From positions 51,839-115,838 of the forward strand of contig JAAVCK010000009.1 in the NCBI GenBank assembly GCA_014802325.1: a DNA stretch of 64,000 nt. Direction: 5' to 3'. How positions within the stretch are numbered: the stretch's first letter is position 1; every line of letters starts with the position of its first letter. The notes beneath the pieces are model-generated. The model worked only from the letters and a program-made list of their open reading frames with translations. It did not search any database and had not been told where the DNA came from. The position numbers and the translations under genes were made by a program. Of this stretch, positions 8,289 through 17,891 are shown piece by piece. This DNA comes from Bacteroides sp. (lineage in GTDB: Bacteria; Bacteroidota; Bacteroidia; Bacteroidales; Muribaculaceae).

Positions 8289-9731
8289 ATGATAAATCGA
8301 GTTTTGATCCGTATCAAGGTAGTACAGATGCTCTACAGCTACCTTCTGAGCCGCAGCGAATTTAAAATCATTCCTGCTCCCGACACCACAGCCACCCGCG
8401 ACCGTAAATACGCTTATAAGTTATATCTCGATTTACTGCTGCTGATTCTTCAGATGTCGGGCTATGAGATCAGTGGAGCAAATCCGCTACGTGGCGTGGC
8501 TCTCGACAAGCATCTCAACCGCAATCTTCTTGCCAAGTCGCTCAATTCGCTTGACGAACTCCGTGCCATCATACTCGAAGGTCGTAAAGATCTCAAGGCG
8601 TTTTCAGCCGTTCTTCCTGATCTCTATGAGTCCATCAAGCATCTTCCTGCCTACCGCAGCCACATCCGCAAAAAGAAAGTGGAACTGAAAGACGACGTCG
8701 AACTCTGGATCTCAATTCTTTCAAGCCTGCTCGCTAAAGACGAACGCTTCATCACAGCCGCCCGCACCGACGTCGATTTCACAATACGCGGCTTCGAGTC
8801 CGGAATCGAGATGGCTGTAGACACACTGCGCGGCTACAACGACAATCGCCAGCTTTTCATTCAGGCCCGCAACTCTCTCACCAACTCGCTCGACAAAGCC
8901 CACGAACTCTATTTCCAACTTCTCGCTCTCATAGTGGAAATCACCAAGGCTGAGGCTCAGCGTCTTGATGAAGGCCGCAACAAGTTCCTCCCTACCGACG
9001 CTGATCTTCACCCCAACACCAAACTGGCCGACAACCGTCTCGCCAAAGTGCTTGAGGCTTCCCCCCGAATGGAAGAATACATCAAGGACGGACGCACTTA
9101 TTGGACCGACGAGCCTATTTTCATTATGTCGCTTCTCAATAAGATCCGTTCATCGGAAATCTACGAGCAGTATATGGATTCGTATCGCGACGACATAGAG
9201 GAGGACTGCGAATTCTGGCGCAACATATTCCGCAACATCATACTTCCCGGCGATGATCTGGCCGAAATGCTCGAATCAAAGAGCGTGTATTGGAACGATG
9301 ACCTCCATGTAATCGGTACATTTGTACTGAAAACGATCCGCCGTCTTGCCCATACCGACGGCGGCGAACCCACCGACAGTGACTTCCTTCCCCAGTTTAA
9401 GGACGATGAAGACCGCAACTTCGGTCCCGAACTTTTCATCACAGCTATCGACAACTTCGATGACTACAAGGAACTCATCAACCGATTTGTCAACACCCGA
9501 CAGTGGGATACCGACCGACTCGCGTTCATGGACATTGTGATCATGGTGACGGCTCTGGCCGAGATACTCAACTATCCCGCCATCCCCGTGCCCGTATCGC
9601 TCAACGAGTATATCGAGATAGCCAACCACTACTCTACTCCTCGCAGCGGACAGTTTATCAACGGTATTCTCTACTCCGTGCTCCATTATCTTAAAGAACA
9701 AGGCAAATTACTGAAGGAAATTGAAAAATAA
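8289..9731 (+). CDS. nusB: Transcription antitermination protein NusB, extended form
   Basis: 480 residues; the NusB fold is in the last ~100 residues (RLAFMDIVIM, then VPVSLNEYIEIANHYST and FINGIL), which carry the RNA/NusE-binding features. NusB with NusE (S10) binds boxA RNA and supports antitermination of rRNA operons. Bacteroidetes NusB proteins already carry an N-terminal extension and are usually about 300 residues, so this one is some 170 residues longer, by a charged helical region rich in Asp, Glu and Arg. yajC follows after 47 bases; nusB-yajC-ybbR-coaE is a conserved Bacteroidales cluster. Family comparison is from memory. Confidence 0.9.
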   Translation: MINRVLIRIKVVQMLYSYLLSRSEFKIIPAPDTTATRDRKYAYKLYLDLLLLILQMSGYEISGANPLRGVALDKHLNRNLLAKSLNSLDELRAIILEGRKDLKAFSAVLPDLYESIKHLPAYRSHIRKKKVELKDDVELWISILSSLLAKDERFITAARTDVDFTIRGFESGIEMAVDTLRGYNDNRQLFIQARNSLTNSLDKAHELYFQLLALIVEITKAEAQRLDEGRNKFLPTDADLHPNTKLADNRLAKVLEASPRMEEYIKDGRTYWTDEPIFIMSLLNKIRSSEIYEQYMDSYRDDIEEDCEFWRNIFRNIILPGDDLAEMLESKSVYWNDDLHVIGTFVLKTIRRLAHTDGGEPTDSDFLPQFKDDEDRNFGPELFITAIDNFDDYKELINRFVNTRQWDTDRLAFMDIVIMVTALAEILNYPAIPVPVSLNEYIEIANHYSTPRSGQFINGILYSVLHYLKEQGKLLKEIEK

Positions 9732-9735
9732 TTCC

Positions 9736-9743
9736 TATCTTTG
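9736..9743 (+). promoter_or_regulatory. -7 box upstream of yajC
   Basis: TATCTTTG starts four bases after the nusB stop and 43 bases before the yajC ATG. No well-spaced -33 element is evident, so it may be a secondary internal promoter. Confidence 0.5.
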
Positions 9744-9778
9744 CCACAAACTAATCACCTAAAAAACTTATTTAAGAC

Positions 9779-10096
9779 ATGACTTTACTTGCAGCTCAAG
9801 GTAACGCCGGAGGATGGGAAAACCTTATCCTCATCGTAGTTCTTATCGCCATCTTCTACTTCTTCATGATCCGTCCTCAGACCAAGCGTCAGAACGAAAT
9901 CAAGAAGTTCCGCGAAGGTCTCAAACCCGGCGACAATGTAGTGACCGCCGGTGGCATCTACGGCAAGATCAAGAAAGTGCAGGATACTACTTTCGTAGTC
10001 GAAGTTACTTCAGGCGTATCGCTCACTATCGACAAGAATTCAGTATATCCCTCCGCCCTCGAAGCCGGCAACGATAACCAGGCTCAGAATCAGTAA
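9779..10096 (+). CDS. yajC: Preprotein translocase subunit YajC
   Basis: 105 residues. Auxiliary inner-membrane component of the SecDF-YajC complex. A single hydrophobic helix (about residues 14-33) is followed by MIRPQ, then a small basic domain with KPGDNVVTAGGIYGKI, the family signature. C-terminal tail rich in Asn and Gln. Placed between nusB and the YbbR gene with gaps of 47 and 18 bases. Confidence 0.94.
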   Translation: MTLLAAQGNAGGWENLILIVVLIAIFYFFMIRPQTKRQNEIKKFREGLKPGDNVVTAGGIYGKIKKVQDTTFVVEVTSGVSLTIDKNSVYPSALEAGNDNQAQNQ

Positions 10097-10114
10097 TCAC
10101 ACTCTTCTCCTTTC

Positions 10115-11089
10115 ATGAACGAAAGGCTACAGAAAATCTATCGCAGAATAGAGCAGGCAGTCCACTCTTCAAGAGGCAGGGATGTTCTGCTCTATCTGCT
10201 TTGCGTATGCATAGCCTTCGTTTTCTGGCTGTTTCTGTCGCTCGACACTGAGGTACAGCGTGATTTCAATGTCCCGATCGAACTCGTCGACGTGCCTGAC
10301 AGTATTACAGTCCTCGGCAAAATTCCGTCGACCGTGGAAGTCAACGTAAAAGCCAAGGACTCCCAACTGCTGCGATTTGAGTGGGGCGGAATGTCGGCAA
10401 TGAAATTACGTTGGAGCGAATACGTGCGCGACGGTCAGATAGCTATCACCAAAGCTAAACTCGACACCCGTGTGCGCGACTACTTCGGCCAGTCGGCATT
10501 CATCGTAGCTATCCGTCCCGACTCTATCATGCTCCCCTACACCACACTTCCCGGCCGCAAGGTGAAACTGATAGTCAATGCCGATCTCGAACCCAACTTC
10601 CAATACGTTATATCCGGTCCTGTAAAGGCTTCATTTGACTCAGTAACCATATATTCTCCGGTGGGACTGCCACATTCTCTCACCTCAGTTGAGACCGAAC
10701 CTTTGATACGGTCCGGCATGAAAGACACCACGAGCTTCGAAATAGCTGTGAAACCTATCGAAGGATGCCGAATAATCCCCGACAAGGTAACAGTAACTGT
10801 GCCGGTAGAGCCGCTGATCGCAAAAAATGTAGGTGTGCAGGTCACTACCTCAAACGTTCCGGCCAATGCCCGACTCATAACGTTCCCCTCTAAAGTCACG
10901 GTCTCATACCTCGTGCCCATAAGCCGATACAACGATGAATACTTGATCAAAGCATTCGTCAACTACAACGATGCCCGACGCGGCCAGCAGAAACTGCCTG
11001 TAACGCTCTCCAAACTCCCGGCGATATTCCGCTCGCCCTCCATCAACCCCGACAGCGTGGAATATATACTTGAAAAAGTAGAGTTATGA
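10115..11089 (+). CDS. YbbR-like domain protein
   Basis: 324 residues. One membrane helix near the N-terminus (about 24-42, LLYLLCVCIAFVFWLFLSL) followed by a periplasmic beta-rich part with repeats of the YbbR type (VPIELVDVPDSI, KVKLIVNADLEPNF, NVGVQVTTSNVP). YbbR/CdaR proteins are membrane-anchored; in Firmicutes they regulate diadenylate cyclase. No cyclase gene is adjacent here, so the role in this organism is open. Its stop overlaps the coaE start (ATGA), indicating translational coupling. Confidence 0.85.
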   Translation: MNERLQKIYRRIEQAVHSSRGRDVLLYLLCVCIAFVFWLFLSLDTEVQRDFNVPIELVDVPDSITVLGKIPSTVEVNVKAKDSQLLRFEWGGMSAMKLRWSEYVRDGQIAITKAKLDTRVRDYFGQSAFIVAIRPDSIMLPYTTLPGRKVKLIVNADLEPNFQYVISGPVKASFDSVTIYSPVGLPHSLTSVETEPLIRSGMKDTTSFEIAVKPIEGCRIIPDKVTVTVPVEPLIAKNVGVQVTTSNVPANARLITFPSKVTVSYLVPISRYNDEYLIKAFVNYNDARRGQQKLPVTLSKLPAIFRSPSINPDSVEYILEKVEL

Positions 11090-11676
11090 CCGGAGAAAAC
11101 ATCACAATAGCCATCAGCGGAGGGATAGGCAGCGGCAAGTCAGTAGTGTCGCGCATGCTTTCGGTTATGGGATATGACGTATACGACTGCGACGTCAATG
11201 CCAGGAAACTTATGGACGCCGATTCGGCAATAAAAGCAGAAATCGCTTCAGATATATCTCCTGAAGTCATAATCGACGGCAACATTGACCGAAAAAGGCT
11301 TGCACAAATAGTATTTAACGACCCGCTTATGCTGACGCGGCTGAACGATATAGTCCACTCCGCAGTGCGCCATCATCTCACCACTTATCGCACTGCCCAC
11401 CGCGGGATACTCTTTTTCGAGTCAGCCATCCTCGCCGAAAGCGGTTTCCACACGTTGGCCGACAGGGTCTGGGAAGTGATAGCACCATTAGATCTTCGCA
11501 TAGAGCGCGTAATGCGCCGCAACAATCTCAGCCGCGAGGAAGTCGAGGCAAGAATCGCTTCGCAATCAGCCGACTCTATCAGCACGCTCCACCCGGCAGT
11601 AGACACCATTGTCAACGATGACGTAATGCCACTGCTTACTCAGGTTTCAAACCTTCTATCCCGACTCGGCGAATAA
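11086..11676 (+). CDS. coaE: Dephospho-CoA kinase
   Basis: 196 residues, standard length. Phosphorylates dephospho-CoA with ATP, the last step of coenzyme A synthesis. Walker A GGIGSGKS is at residues 11-18, followed by DCDVNARKL and the LID-type region RRNNLSREE with QSADSI. Starts inside the stop of the YbbR gene (ATGA overlap) and ends the nusB operon. Confidence 0.96.
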   Translation: MTGENITIAISGGIGSGKSVVSRMLSVMGYDVYDCDVNARKLMDADSAIKAEIASDISPEVIIDGNIDRKRLAQIVFNDPLMLTRLNDIVHSAVRHHLTTYRTAHRGILFFESAILAESGFHTLADRVWEVIAPLDLRIERVMRRNNLSREEVEARIASQSADSISTLHPAVDTIVNDDVMPLLTQVSNLLSRLGE

Positions 11677-11742
11677 TTATCACACTCCGGGCTTGCTCCG
11701 GCTATTCATCTCTTAGCGCATATCTTCATCAAAAAATCTTCA

Positions 11743-11770
11743 GCCGACATGATGTTACAATCATGCCGGC
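11743..11770. repeat. Inverted repeat upstream of the efflux operon
   Basis: GCCGACATGAT (11743-11753) and ATCATGCCGGC (11760-11770) pair with one mismatch around the loop GTTACA. It may end coaE transcription (no clear T run) or be an operator. The loop overlaps a GTTACAA word that recurs three times downstream. Confidence 0.6.
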
Positions 11771-11891
11771 ACTTAACATTTATCAGTCCCTCACTCCAAC
11801 TCGCAAACCATCTGAATTTCTGGGGATTATCCATAACGCGTAGCATCAAGAAATTGTTACAACCGCCACAACCGTTACAAAACTGTTACAA
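11754..11891 (+). repeat. Four GTTACAA words upstream of the efflux operon
   Basis: GTTACAA occurs at 11754-11760, 11856-11862, 11874-11880 and 11885-11891, all in the same orientation, in the 296-base gap before the TolC-like gene. The last three sit 18 and 11 bases apart. Direct repeats of this kind are typical binding sites for a regulator, but no regulator gene is adjacent. Confidence 0.6.
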
Positions 11892-11972
11892 ATTCTTTAA
11901 AAAACCTTAAAAACAAAACTTTATCCCAACGATTTCGGGCAACCATTGTTTAAGTTTCAAAAGCAATAAACA

Positions 11973-13388
11973 ATGAAAACTTTCACCCACGTTTTAACAG
12001 CAATCGCAATGGTTCTGCTCACTTTCGGAACTCTCCGAGCAGCAGACACCGACGCTGAATATCTCAGCCGCACGATGCCTCAGACTTGGCATTACGGTGA
12101 AGATATCACATCGGTAGCCGACGGCAATGCTGAGTGGTGGAAGAATTTCGGCGACAGCCTTCTCGATTCCCTCATCGAAGAAGGAGTCAACAACAATTTC
12201 AATGTGTCAATAGCCGCACACCGTATGGAAATCGCCAGGCAGACCCTCAGAGAGGCGCGTTCGCTGTACTTCCCTACGTTTAACTTCAACGGCGGATGGA
12301 CCAAGAGCCGCACCTCGGGTGCGATGACCAAGGTCGATGCTCCTGCCTCAAGTTCGAGCTACTTCTCACTTGGAATCGACATGAACTGGCAGATAGATCT
12401 TTTCGGTAAGATCACAGCTCAGAATCGCGACCGCGACGCCCTTTTCAAGGCCTCACGTGTAGAGTATGAGGGTATGATGTTGAGTGTAAGCGCAGAAATA
12501 GCCACCTACTATTTCAATCTGCGTGTCCTGCAAGCTCAAAAGCAGGTAGCCGATGAGCACCTTGCATCGCAGGAAAAAGTGGTCAGCATCACTGAAGTAA
12601 GGTATGAGACCGGTCTGGCTTCAAAACTTGATGTCGCTCAGGCTCGCGCCCTGCTCTATTCAACCCGAGCCACCCTTCCGGGACTCGACAAAGCCATCAA
12701 CAACACAGTAAATGCATTAGCTCTCCTTCTCGGAGTGTATCCCGGCGAGATAGCACCCCGCCTCAGTCAGCCCACGGAATTACCCGACCCCGCCAAACTG
12801 CCTGTATCGCTCGGCATTCCCATGGACCTCCTCCGCAGGCGTCCTGACATTGCCGAGGCTGAACTCAGCATCGAATCTTACGCCACCCGGGTGGGAATTG
12901 CTAAAAAAGATTACCTCCCCGATCTGACGCTCAACGGCTCGATCGGCACTTCGGCCCATGATGCCAAAAATCTTTTTAAGAACAATTCGCTTACTTATTC
13001 GATAGCTCCTACACTATCGTGGACTATTTTCGACGGACTTTCACGCAGCTATGCTGTTTCGGCAGCTAAAGAGCAGCTTCAGGCTGCCGTTGACCAGTAC
13101 AATCTTACTGTAATGACAGCGGTCCGCGAGGCCGATTCGGCCATGAGCGACTTCCACTATACACTTGCCACAATGGAACTGGACAAGAAAGTATATGATG
13201 AGAGTACCGAGGCTTTTAATCTGTCGCTCGACCAATATAAGAGCGGGCTGGTATCGCTCACCCCCATCGTTGACGCTCAGCTCAACATGATATCCTACTC
13301 CAATGCACTCTTGCAGCAGAAAGGCAATGCGCTTGTAGCTCTCATAGATCTCTACAAGGCACTCGGAGGCGGATGGGCTTCACGCTGA
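11973..13388 (+). CDS. Outer-membrane efflux channel (TolC/OprM type)
   Basis: 471 residues. Outer-membrane channel of a tripartite pump. An N-terminal signal peptide ends near AADTD; there is no lipobox cysteine. Two repeated coiled-coil halves typical of the OEP family are visible: WWKNFGDSLLDSLI, VSIAAHRMEIARQTLREARS, and in the second half FDGLSRSYAVSAAKEQLQAAVDQY. The motif DLLRRRPDIAEAELS (from residue 287) is characteristic of NodT-type channels. First gene of a three-gene operon with the adaptor (39-base gap) and the RND pump. Confidence 0.93.
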   Translation: MKTFTHVLTAIAMVLLTFGTLRAADTDAEYLSRTMPQTWHYGEDITSVADGNAEWWKNFGDSLLDSLIEEGVNNNFNVSIAAHRMEIARQTLREARSLYFPTFNFNGGWTKSRTSGAMTKVDAPASSSSYFSLGIDMNWQIDLFGKITAQNRDRDALFKASRVEYEGMMLSVSAEIATYYFNLRVLQAQKQVADEHLASQEKVVSITEVRYETGLASKLDVAQARALLYSTRATLPGLDKAINNTVNALALLLGVYPGEIAPRLSQPTELPDPAKLPVSLGIPMDLLRRRPDIAEAELSIESYATRVGIAKKDYLPDLTLNGSIGTSAHDAKNLFKNNSLTYSIAPTLSWTIFDGLSRSYAVSAAKEQLQAAVDQYNLTVMTAVREADSAMSDFHYTLATMELDKKVYDESTEAFNLSLDQYKSGLVSLTPIVDAQLNMISYSNALLQQKGNALVALIDLYKALGGGWASR

Positions 13389-13427
13389 AAACATCTTTCA
13401 CAACACACATATAAAGCCCCCATATAT

Positions 13428-14531
13428 ATGAAACACGTTTACTATTTATGCATGCTGCCATTAGTTGCGGCATCATGCTCACATAAAGCCGCCACTACCG
13501 ACACTCAGGCCCCCGCTATAGAAGTAGCTCAAGCTGTGACAGACTCTGTGACTCTTTATAAAACCTACCCGGGTTATCTGACGTCAAACCGCGCCATCAA
13601 AGTAGTGGCTCGGGTCAACGGACAGTTGCTGTCAAAAGATTTTGACGCCGGTCAATACGTGGAAAAAGGGAAAGTTCTGTTTCGTATCGAAGACAATACT
13701 TATCGTGACCGTTACAATCAGGCCAAGGCCTCGCTTGCTACGGCACAAAGCACATATGAGTATAATAAGAAACATTATGAAGCCATCAAGAAAGCATTTG
13801 CCGGCGATGCCGTGTCGCAGATGGATCTTATCCAGGCCGAAAGCGATTTCCGCCAGAGCGAGGCTAACGTGACTTCGGCTCGCGCTGCGCTTTCCACCGC
13901 CACTACCAATCTCGGCTACTGCGTGGTGACAGCTCCCATCTCTGGCCATATTGACAGTTCGCCATTCAGCGCAGGTGCATATATCGGGGGTGAAGGCTCT
14001 CCTGTAGAAATGGCTACCATTTATGAAGATGACGTGATGACCGCCAATTTCTATATCGAAGACCAGCAGTATATCGATCTGGTGCAGGGCGGACAGACCG
14101 AACGCGACGACCTGAAGGCTATCACTCTTTCATTCAGCGAAGTGCTTCCTCACACATATACGGCCGATCTCAGCTACATGGCTCCGTCGATCGACCGCAA
14201 TACAGGCACAATGAAGTTACAGGCCAAACTGAAAAATCCCTACGGTGAACTCAAGGATGGCATGTATTGCTCCATTTCCCTCCCTACGGGTGTAGATCCT
14301 AAAGCAATTCTTGTCAAAGACGCTTCGATCGGTACCGATCAGCTGGGTAAATACCTTTATGTGGTCAATGATTCCGATAAGATAGTATATACGCACATCA
14401 AGGTAGGCGAACTCGCCAACGACTCCATGCGCATAGTAACCGAAGGCCTCACACCCGACGCCAGATATGTCACCAAGGCTCTGATGAAGGTGCGCTCAGG
14501 CATGAAAGTCGACCCTATAGTTACGAAATAA
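13428..14531 (+). CDS. RND efflux periplasmic adaptor (membrane fusion lipoprotein)
   Basis: 367 residues. Lipobox ending at Cys17 (VAASC) predicts an inner-membrane-anchored lipoprotein facing the periplasm. The HlyD/AcrA pattern is clear: VVARVNGQLLSKDFDAGQYVEKGKVLF (half lipoyl), a helical hairpin (about 90-160), then LGYCVVTAPISGHID and the beta-barrel. It links the inner-membrane pump to the outer channel. The 25-base gap to the pump gene supports one operon. Confidence 0.93.
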   Translation: MKHVYYLCMLPLVAASCSHKAATTDTQAPAIEVAQAVTDSVTLYKTYPGYLTSNRAIKVVARVNGQLLSKDFDAGQYVEKGKVLFRIEDNTYRDRYNQAKASLATAQSTYEYNKKHYEAIKKAFAGDAVSQMDLIQAESDFRQSEANVTSARAALSTATTNLGYCVVTAPISGHIDSSPFSAGAYIGGEGSPVEMATIYEDDVMTANFYIEDQQYIDLVQGGQTERDDLKAITLSFSEVLPHTYTADLSYMAPSIDRNTGTMKLQAKLKNPYGELKDGMYCSISLPTGVDPKAILVKDASIGTDQLGKYLYVVNDSDKIVYTHIKVGELANDSMRIVTEGLTPDARYVTKALMKVRSGMKVDPIVTK

Positions 14532-14556
14532 GTCTCACCCGCTCAATACAGACGCC

Positions 14557-17500
14557 ATGTTTTCAAAATTTTTCATAGACAGACCTATATTCGCTACGGT
14601 GCTGGCGATACTTATGGTCATGGTGGGACTTCTCACGGTAAAGACCCTTCCCGTAGCACAGTTTCCTGACATTACTCCCCCCACCGTAATGGTGTCGGCT
14701 TCATATCCGGGAGCTGACGCCGAGACTGTAGCCGAAACCGTAGGCACTCCGATAGAGGAGCAGGTCAACGGCGTAGAGGGCATGATGTATATGAGTTCTT
14801 CGTCGGGCAGCGACGGATCTTATCAGCTCACCATCACCTTCGACGTAGGCACTGACCTCGACATCGCCACCGTAAAGGTACAAAACCGCATATCACTCGC
14901 CGAGCCGCAACTGCCTACAGCCGTTAAGCAGCAGGGTATCTCCGTAATGTCGGAGTCAAGTGATATAATCATGTTTATAGCGCTCGAAGGCGACTCCACA
15001 GGTCGGTACGACGCATTGTATCTCACCAACTACGCCAAACTCAATATTACCGACGAACTTTCACGCCTTGAGGGTGTGGGAGGCGCCGACGCATTTGGCG
15101 GCGGCGAATACAGCATGCGCGTATGGCTCGATCCTGAGAAGATGCGCATCCGAAATATCACTCCCCAGGAAATATCAGCGGCCATACAGTCGCAGAACGT
15201 AGAAGTATCAGCCGGATCTGTCGGCTCATCCCCCTCCCCTTCCGATGTAGACTTTGAATATACCCTCACGTCGCAAGGACGTCTTACCACCGCGGCTGAA
15301 TTTCAGAACATTGTGCTTCGCGCCGAGCCTGACGGAAAGTATCTCCGGCTCGGCGACGTGGCTACCGTGGAGATGGGAAGCAACAGTTACAGCACCGTTT
15401 CGCACGTGTCAGGTCACGATGCCGGCCTGATAGGTATCCACCAATTGCCGGGTGCCAATGCTCTTGACGTGGCGAAGCGCGTCACCGAAAAGATGGACGA
15501 TCTTTCGCAGTATTTTCCTGAAGGCGTTCACTATCGTGTTCTGATGAACACCACTGAATTTGTCAACGCATCTATCGACGAAGTTCTTGTCACATTCGTT
15601 GAGACCACCCTTATAGTGATGCTCGTGATACTGATCTTCCTTCAGAACTGGCGCGCAGTTGTAATACCGATGCTTACTATCCCGGTGTCACTTATCGCTA
15701 CGTTTGCCGTAATGAAGTTGCTCGGATTCACGCTCAACACCCTTACACTTTTCGGTCTCGTTCTGGCTATCGCCATTGTGGTCGACGACGCTATAGTGGT
15801 CGTGGAAGACTGTTCGCGACTTGTCGATGAAGGCACTCTTACACCGCGTCAGGCTGCCGAAAAGGCCATGGTCGAGCTGCAAGGCCCGGTTATAGGCGAA
15901 GTGCTCGTGCTTCTGGCGGTATTTATCCCGACGGCATTTATCAGCGGTATCACCGGCGAACTCTACAAGCAGTTTGCGCTTACCATAGCTGTATCAACGG
16001 CATTCTCCGGATTCAATGCTCTTACATTCACCCCGGCCATGTGTGCGCTGTTTCTTCGCAAGAACAAGCCCACCACCTTCTTTATCTACCGCTGGTTCAA
16101 CAAAGGACAGGCTTACGTGGTGGAGAAATACATGAAGATAGTAGGCTCATTTCTCAAACGCCCGATTGTAGCCATAGGTATCTACATAGCCCTCACTGCT
16201 GTAGCATTCTGGGGATTTATGAAGTGGCCCACAAGCTACGTGCCCCAAGAAGACCTCGGCTATTTCATGACCTCCGTTCAGCTTCCGGCCGGAGCATCGC
16301 TCGACCGCACTAATGAGATAGTAGAGCGCGTGTCGGCCGACATACTCGACATCCCTGAGGTGGAAAACGTGATAGAGATCTCAGGCATGTCATTTCTCGC
16401 AGGCGGTTCGGGCAGCAATCTCGGTTCGATGTTTGTAGTGCTCAAACCATGGAGCCAGCGAAAAGGTAAAGGCCAAAGCGTAGAGGCCGTGATAGCCAAG
16501 GTGCAGGAAAAGGTCGCATCTATCGAAGAAGCTGAGATCTTCTCCATCAATCCCCCTGCCATACCGGGTCTGGGCAATACCTCCGGACTGCAGATGCAGC
16601 TGCTTGACATAAACAATCTCGGCACTAAAGAGATGGAACAGGCCGTGGCCGCCATACGCGATGAAGCAGCCAAGGATGGACGCATCGCGCAGGTGACCTC
16701 TCTGTATCAAGGCAACGTGCCGCAGTACAACGTAAAGATTGATCGCGACAAGGCCAAACTCTATCAGCTCACACTCGAAGACATATACTCTACCCTGTCG
16801 AGTTTTATGGGCAGTGCTTACGTCAACGACTTTGTGAAGTTCGGCCGCACATATCAGGTGACCCTTTCTGCCGACGACAGGTCAAGAGCGCGCATTGGCG
16901 ACGTGATGAAACTGGCTGTAAGAAATTCGATGGGCGAGATGGTTCCGTTCAGCGCATTCGCCTCAGTCAACGAAGATCTCGGCCTCAGCTCGGTAAGCCG
17001 CTACAATATGTATAATACGGCCTCTGTCACCGCCACTCCCGCATCAGGCACCAGTTCATCCGAAGGCATCAAGGCTATGGAAGAAGTAGTGTCGCGCGCA
17101 CTCGGCAATAATTTCTCATATGCGTGGACCGGCGAAGCATATCAGGAAACCCAAGCAGGCACCACGATAGGCATGGTGATGCTGTTTGCAGTCATAATAG
17201 CTATTCTGGTATTGGCCGCGCAGTATGAGAGCTGGACCGACCCCATAGCTGTAGTGATATCAATGCCTACGGCCATACTCGGCACCATCATAGGATGTCT
17301 TTTCATGTCACAGTCCATCAGCATCTACACGCAAATCGGTATAATACTTCTGCTCGGACTGTCGGCTAAAAACGCCATCCTGATAGTGGAATACGCGGTG
17401 GATTTCCGCAAGAGCGGAAGCACAGTCCGTCAGGCTGCTCTGGATGCAGGCCGCATCCGCCTCCGTCCTATCCTCATGACGGCTCTCGCATTCGTATTCG

Positions 17501-17751
17501 GCGTGCTTCCCATGCTTTTTGCCACCGGAGCCGGAGCTGCTTCGCGTATCTCTCTCGGAACTGCCGTAGTATTCGGTATGGCTGTAAATGCCATCGTCGG
17601 CACACTTTTCGTCCCCAACTTCTGGGAGCTGCTCGAAAACTTCCGCGAAAAATATCTCTCCAAGCTGTTTGCCTCCTCCACCGCCCCTGTTGTAACATCA
17701 GCTGACAATTCCGAGTCTGATAATAACAAAACGACTACTCCTACGGTATAG
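14557..17751 (+). CDS. RND multidrug efflux pump, AcrB-like (HAE1 family)
   Basis: 1064 residues, the usual size. Proton-driven inner-membrane transporter. N-terminal FSKFFIDRPIFATVLAILM is the family start. TM4 carries the proton-relay Asp pair (AIVVDDAIVVVED) and TM10 the Lys (LSAKNAILIVEYA). Porter-domain features include VEGMMYMSSSS, YPGADAETV and FDVGTDLD. A short hydrophilic C-terminal tail follows the last helix. Substrates cannot be told from sequence. Strong hairpins after the stop probably end the operon. Confidence 0.96.
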   Translation: MFSKFFIDRPIFATVLAILMVMVGLLTVKTLPVAQFPDITPPTVMVSASYPGADAETVAETVGTPIEEQVNGVEGMMYMSSSSGSDGSYQLTITFDVGTDLDIATVKVQNRISLAEPQLPTAVKQQGISVMSESSDIIMFIALEGDSTGRYDALYLTNYAKLNITDELSRLEGVGGADAFGGGEYSMRVWLDPEKMRIRNITPQEISAAIQSQNVEVSAGSVGSSPSPSDVDFEYTLTSQGRLTTAAEFQNIVLRAEPDGKYLRLGDVATVEMGSNSYSTVSHVSGHDAGLIGIHQLPGANALDVAKRVTEKMDDLSQYFPEGVHYRVLMNTTEFVNASIDEVLVTFVETTLIVMLVILIFLQNWRAVVIPMLTIPVSLIATFAVMKLLGFTLNTLTLFGLVLAIAIVVDDAIVVVEDCSRLVDEGTLTPRQAAEKAMVELQGPVIGEVLVLLAVFIPTAFISGITGELYKQFALTIAVSTAFSGFNALTFTPAMCALFLRKNKPTTFFIYRWFNKGQAYVVEKYMKIVGSFLKRPIVAIGIYIALTAVAFWGFMKWPTSYVPQEDLGYFMTSVQLPAGASLDRTNEIVERVSADILDIPEVENVIEISGMSFLAGGSGSNLGSMFVVLKPWSQRKGKGQSVEAVIAKVQEKVASIEEAEIFSINPPAIPGLGNTSGLQMQLLDINNLGTKEMEQAVAAIRDEAAKDGRIAQVTSLYQGNVPQYNVKIDRDKAKLYQLTLEDIYSTLSSFMGSAYVNDFVKFGRTYQVTLSADDRSRARIGDVMKLAVRNSMGEMVPFSAFASVNEDLGLSSVSRYNMYNTASVTATPASGTSSSEGIKAMEEVVSRALGNNFSYAWTGEAYQETQAGTTIGMVMLFAVIIAILVLAAQYESWTDPIAVVISMPTAILGTIIGCLFMSQSISIYTQIGIILLLGLSAKNAILIVEYAVDFRKSGSTVRQAALDAGRIRLRPILMTALAFVFGVLPMLFATGAGAASRISLGTAVVFGMAVNAIVGTLFVPNFWELLENFREKYLSKLFASSTAPVVTSADNSESDNNKTTTPTV

Positions 17752-17802
17752 GAAATATATTAATATCACATGCATTTATTGCAGTAACCTTTCCGCTAAA
17801 TA

Positions 17803-17819
17803 ACGCCCGTTAAGGGCGT
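17803..17819. repeat. Short palindrome with GTTAA loop
   Basis: ACGCCC (17803-17808), loop GTTAA, GGGCGT (17814-17819). The loop is identical to that of the hairpin at 17892-17908, and the reverse complement of the hairpin at 63951-63964 has the similar loop GTTA. This hints at a small repeat family. Confidence 0.6.
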
Positions 17820-17829
17820 CCATATAAGT

Positions 17830-17872
17830 AGCACCATACGCCTCCGCAAGCTGCGGCGTATGGTGCTTTTTT
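17830..17872 (+). terminator. Strong terminator after the RND operon
   Basis: AGCACCATACG (17830-17840) pairs with CGTATGGTGCT (17857-17867). An inner stem CCGCA/TGCGG (17844-17848 with 17852-17856) stacks beyond a three-base bulge. A run of six T (17867-17872) follows, as expected of an intrinsic terminator for the efflux operon. Confidence 0.85.
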
Positions 17873-17891
17873 GCATGCACAGGAGATTGCT

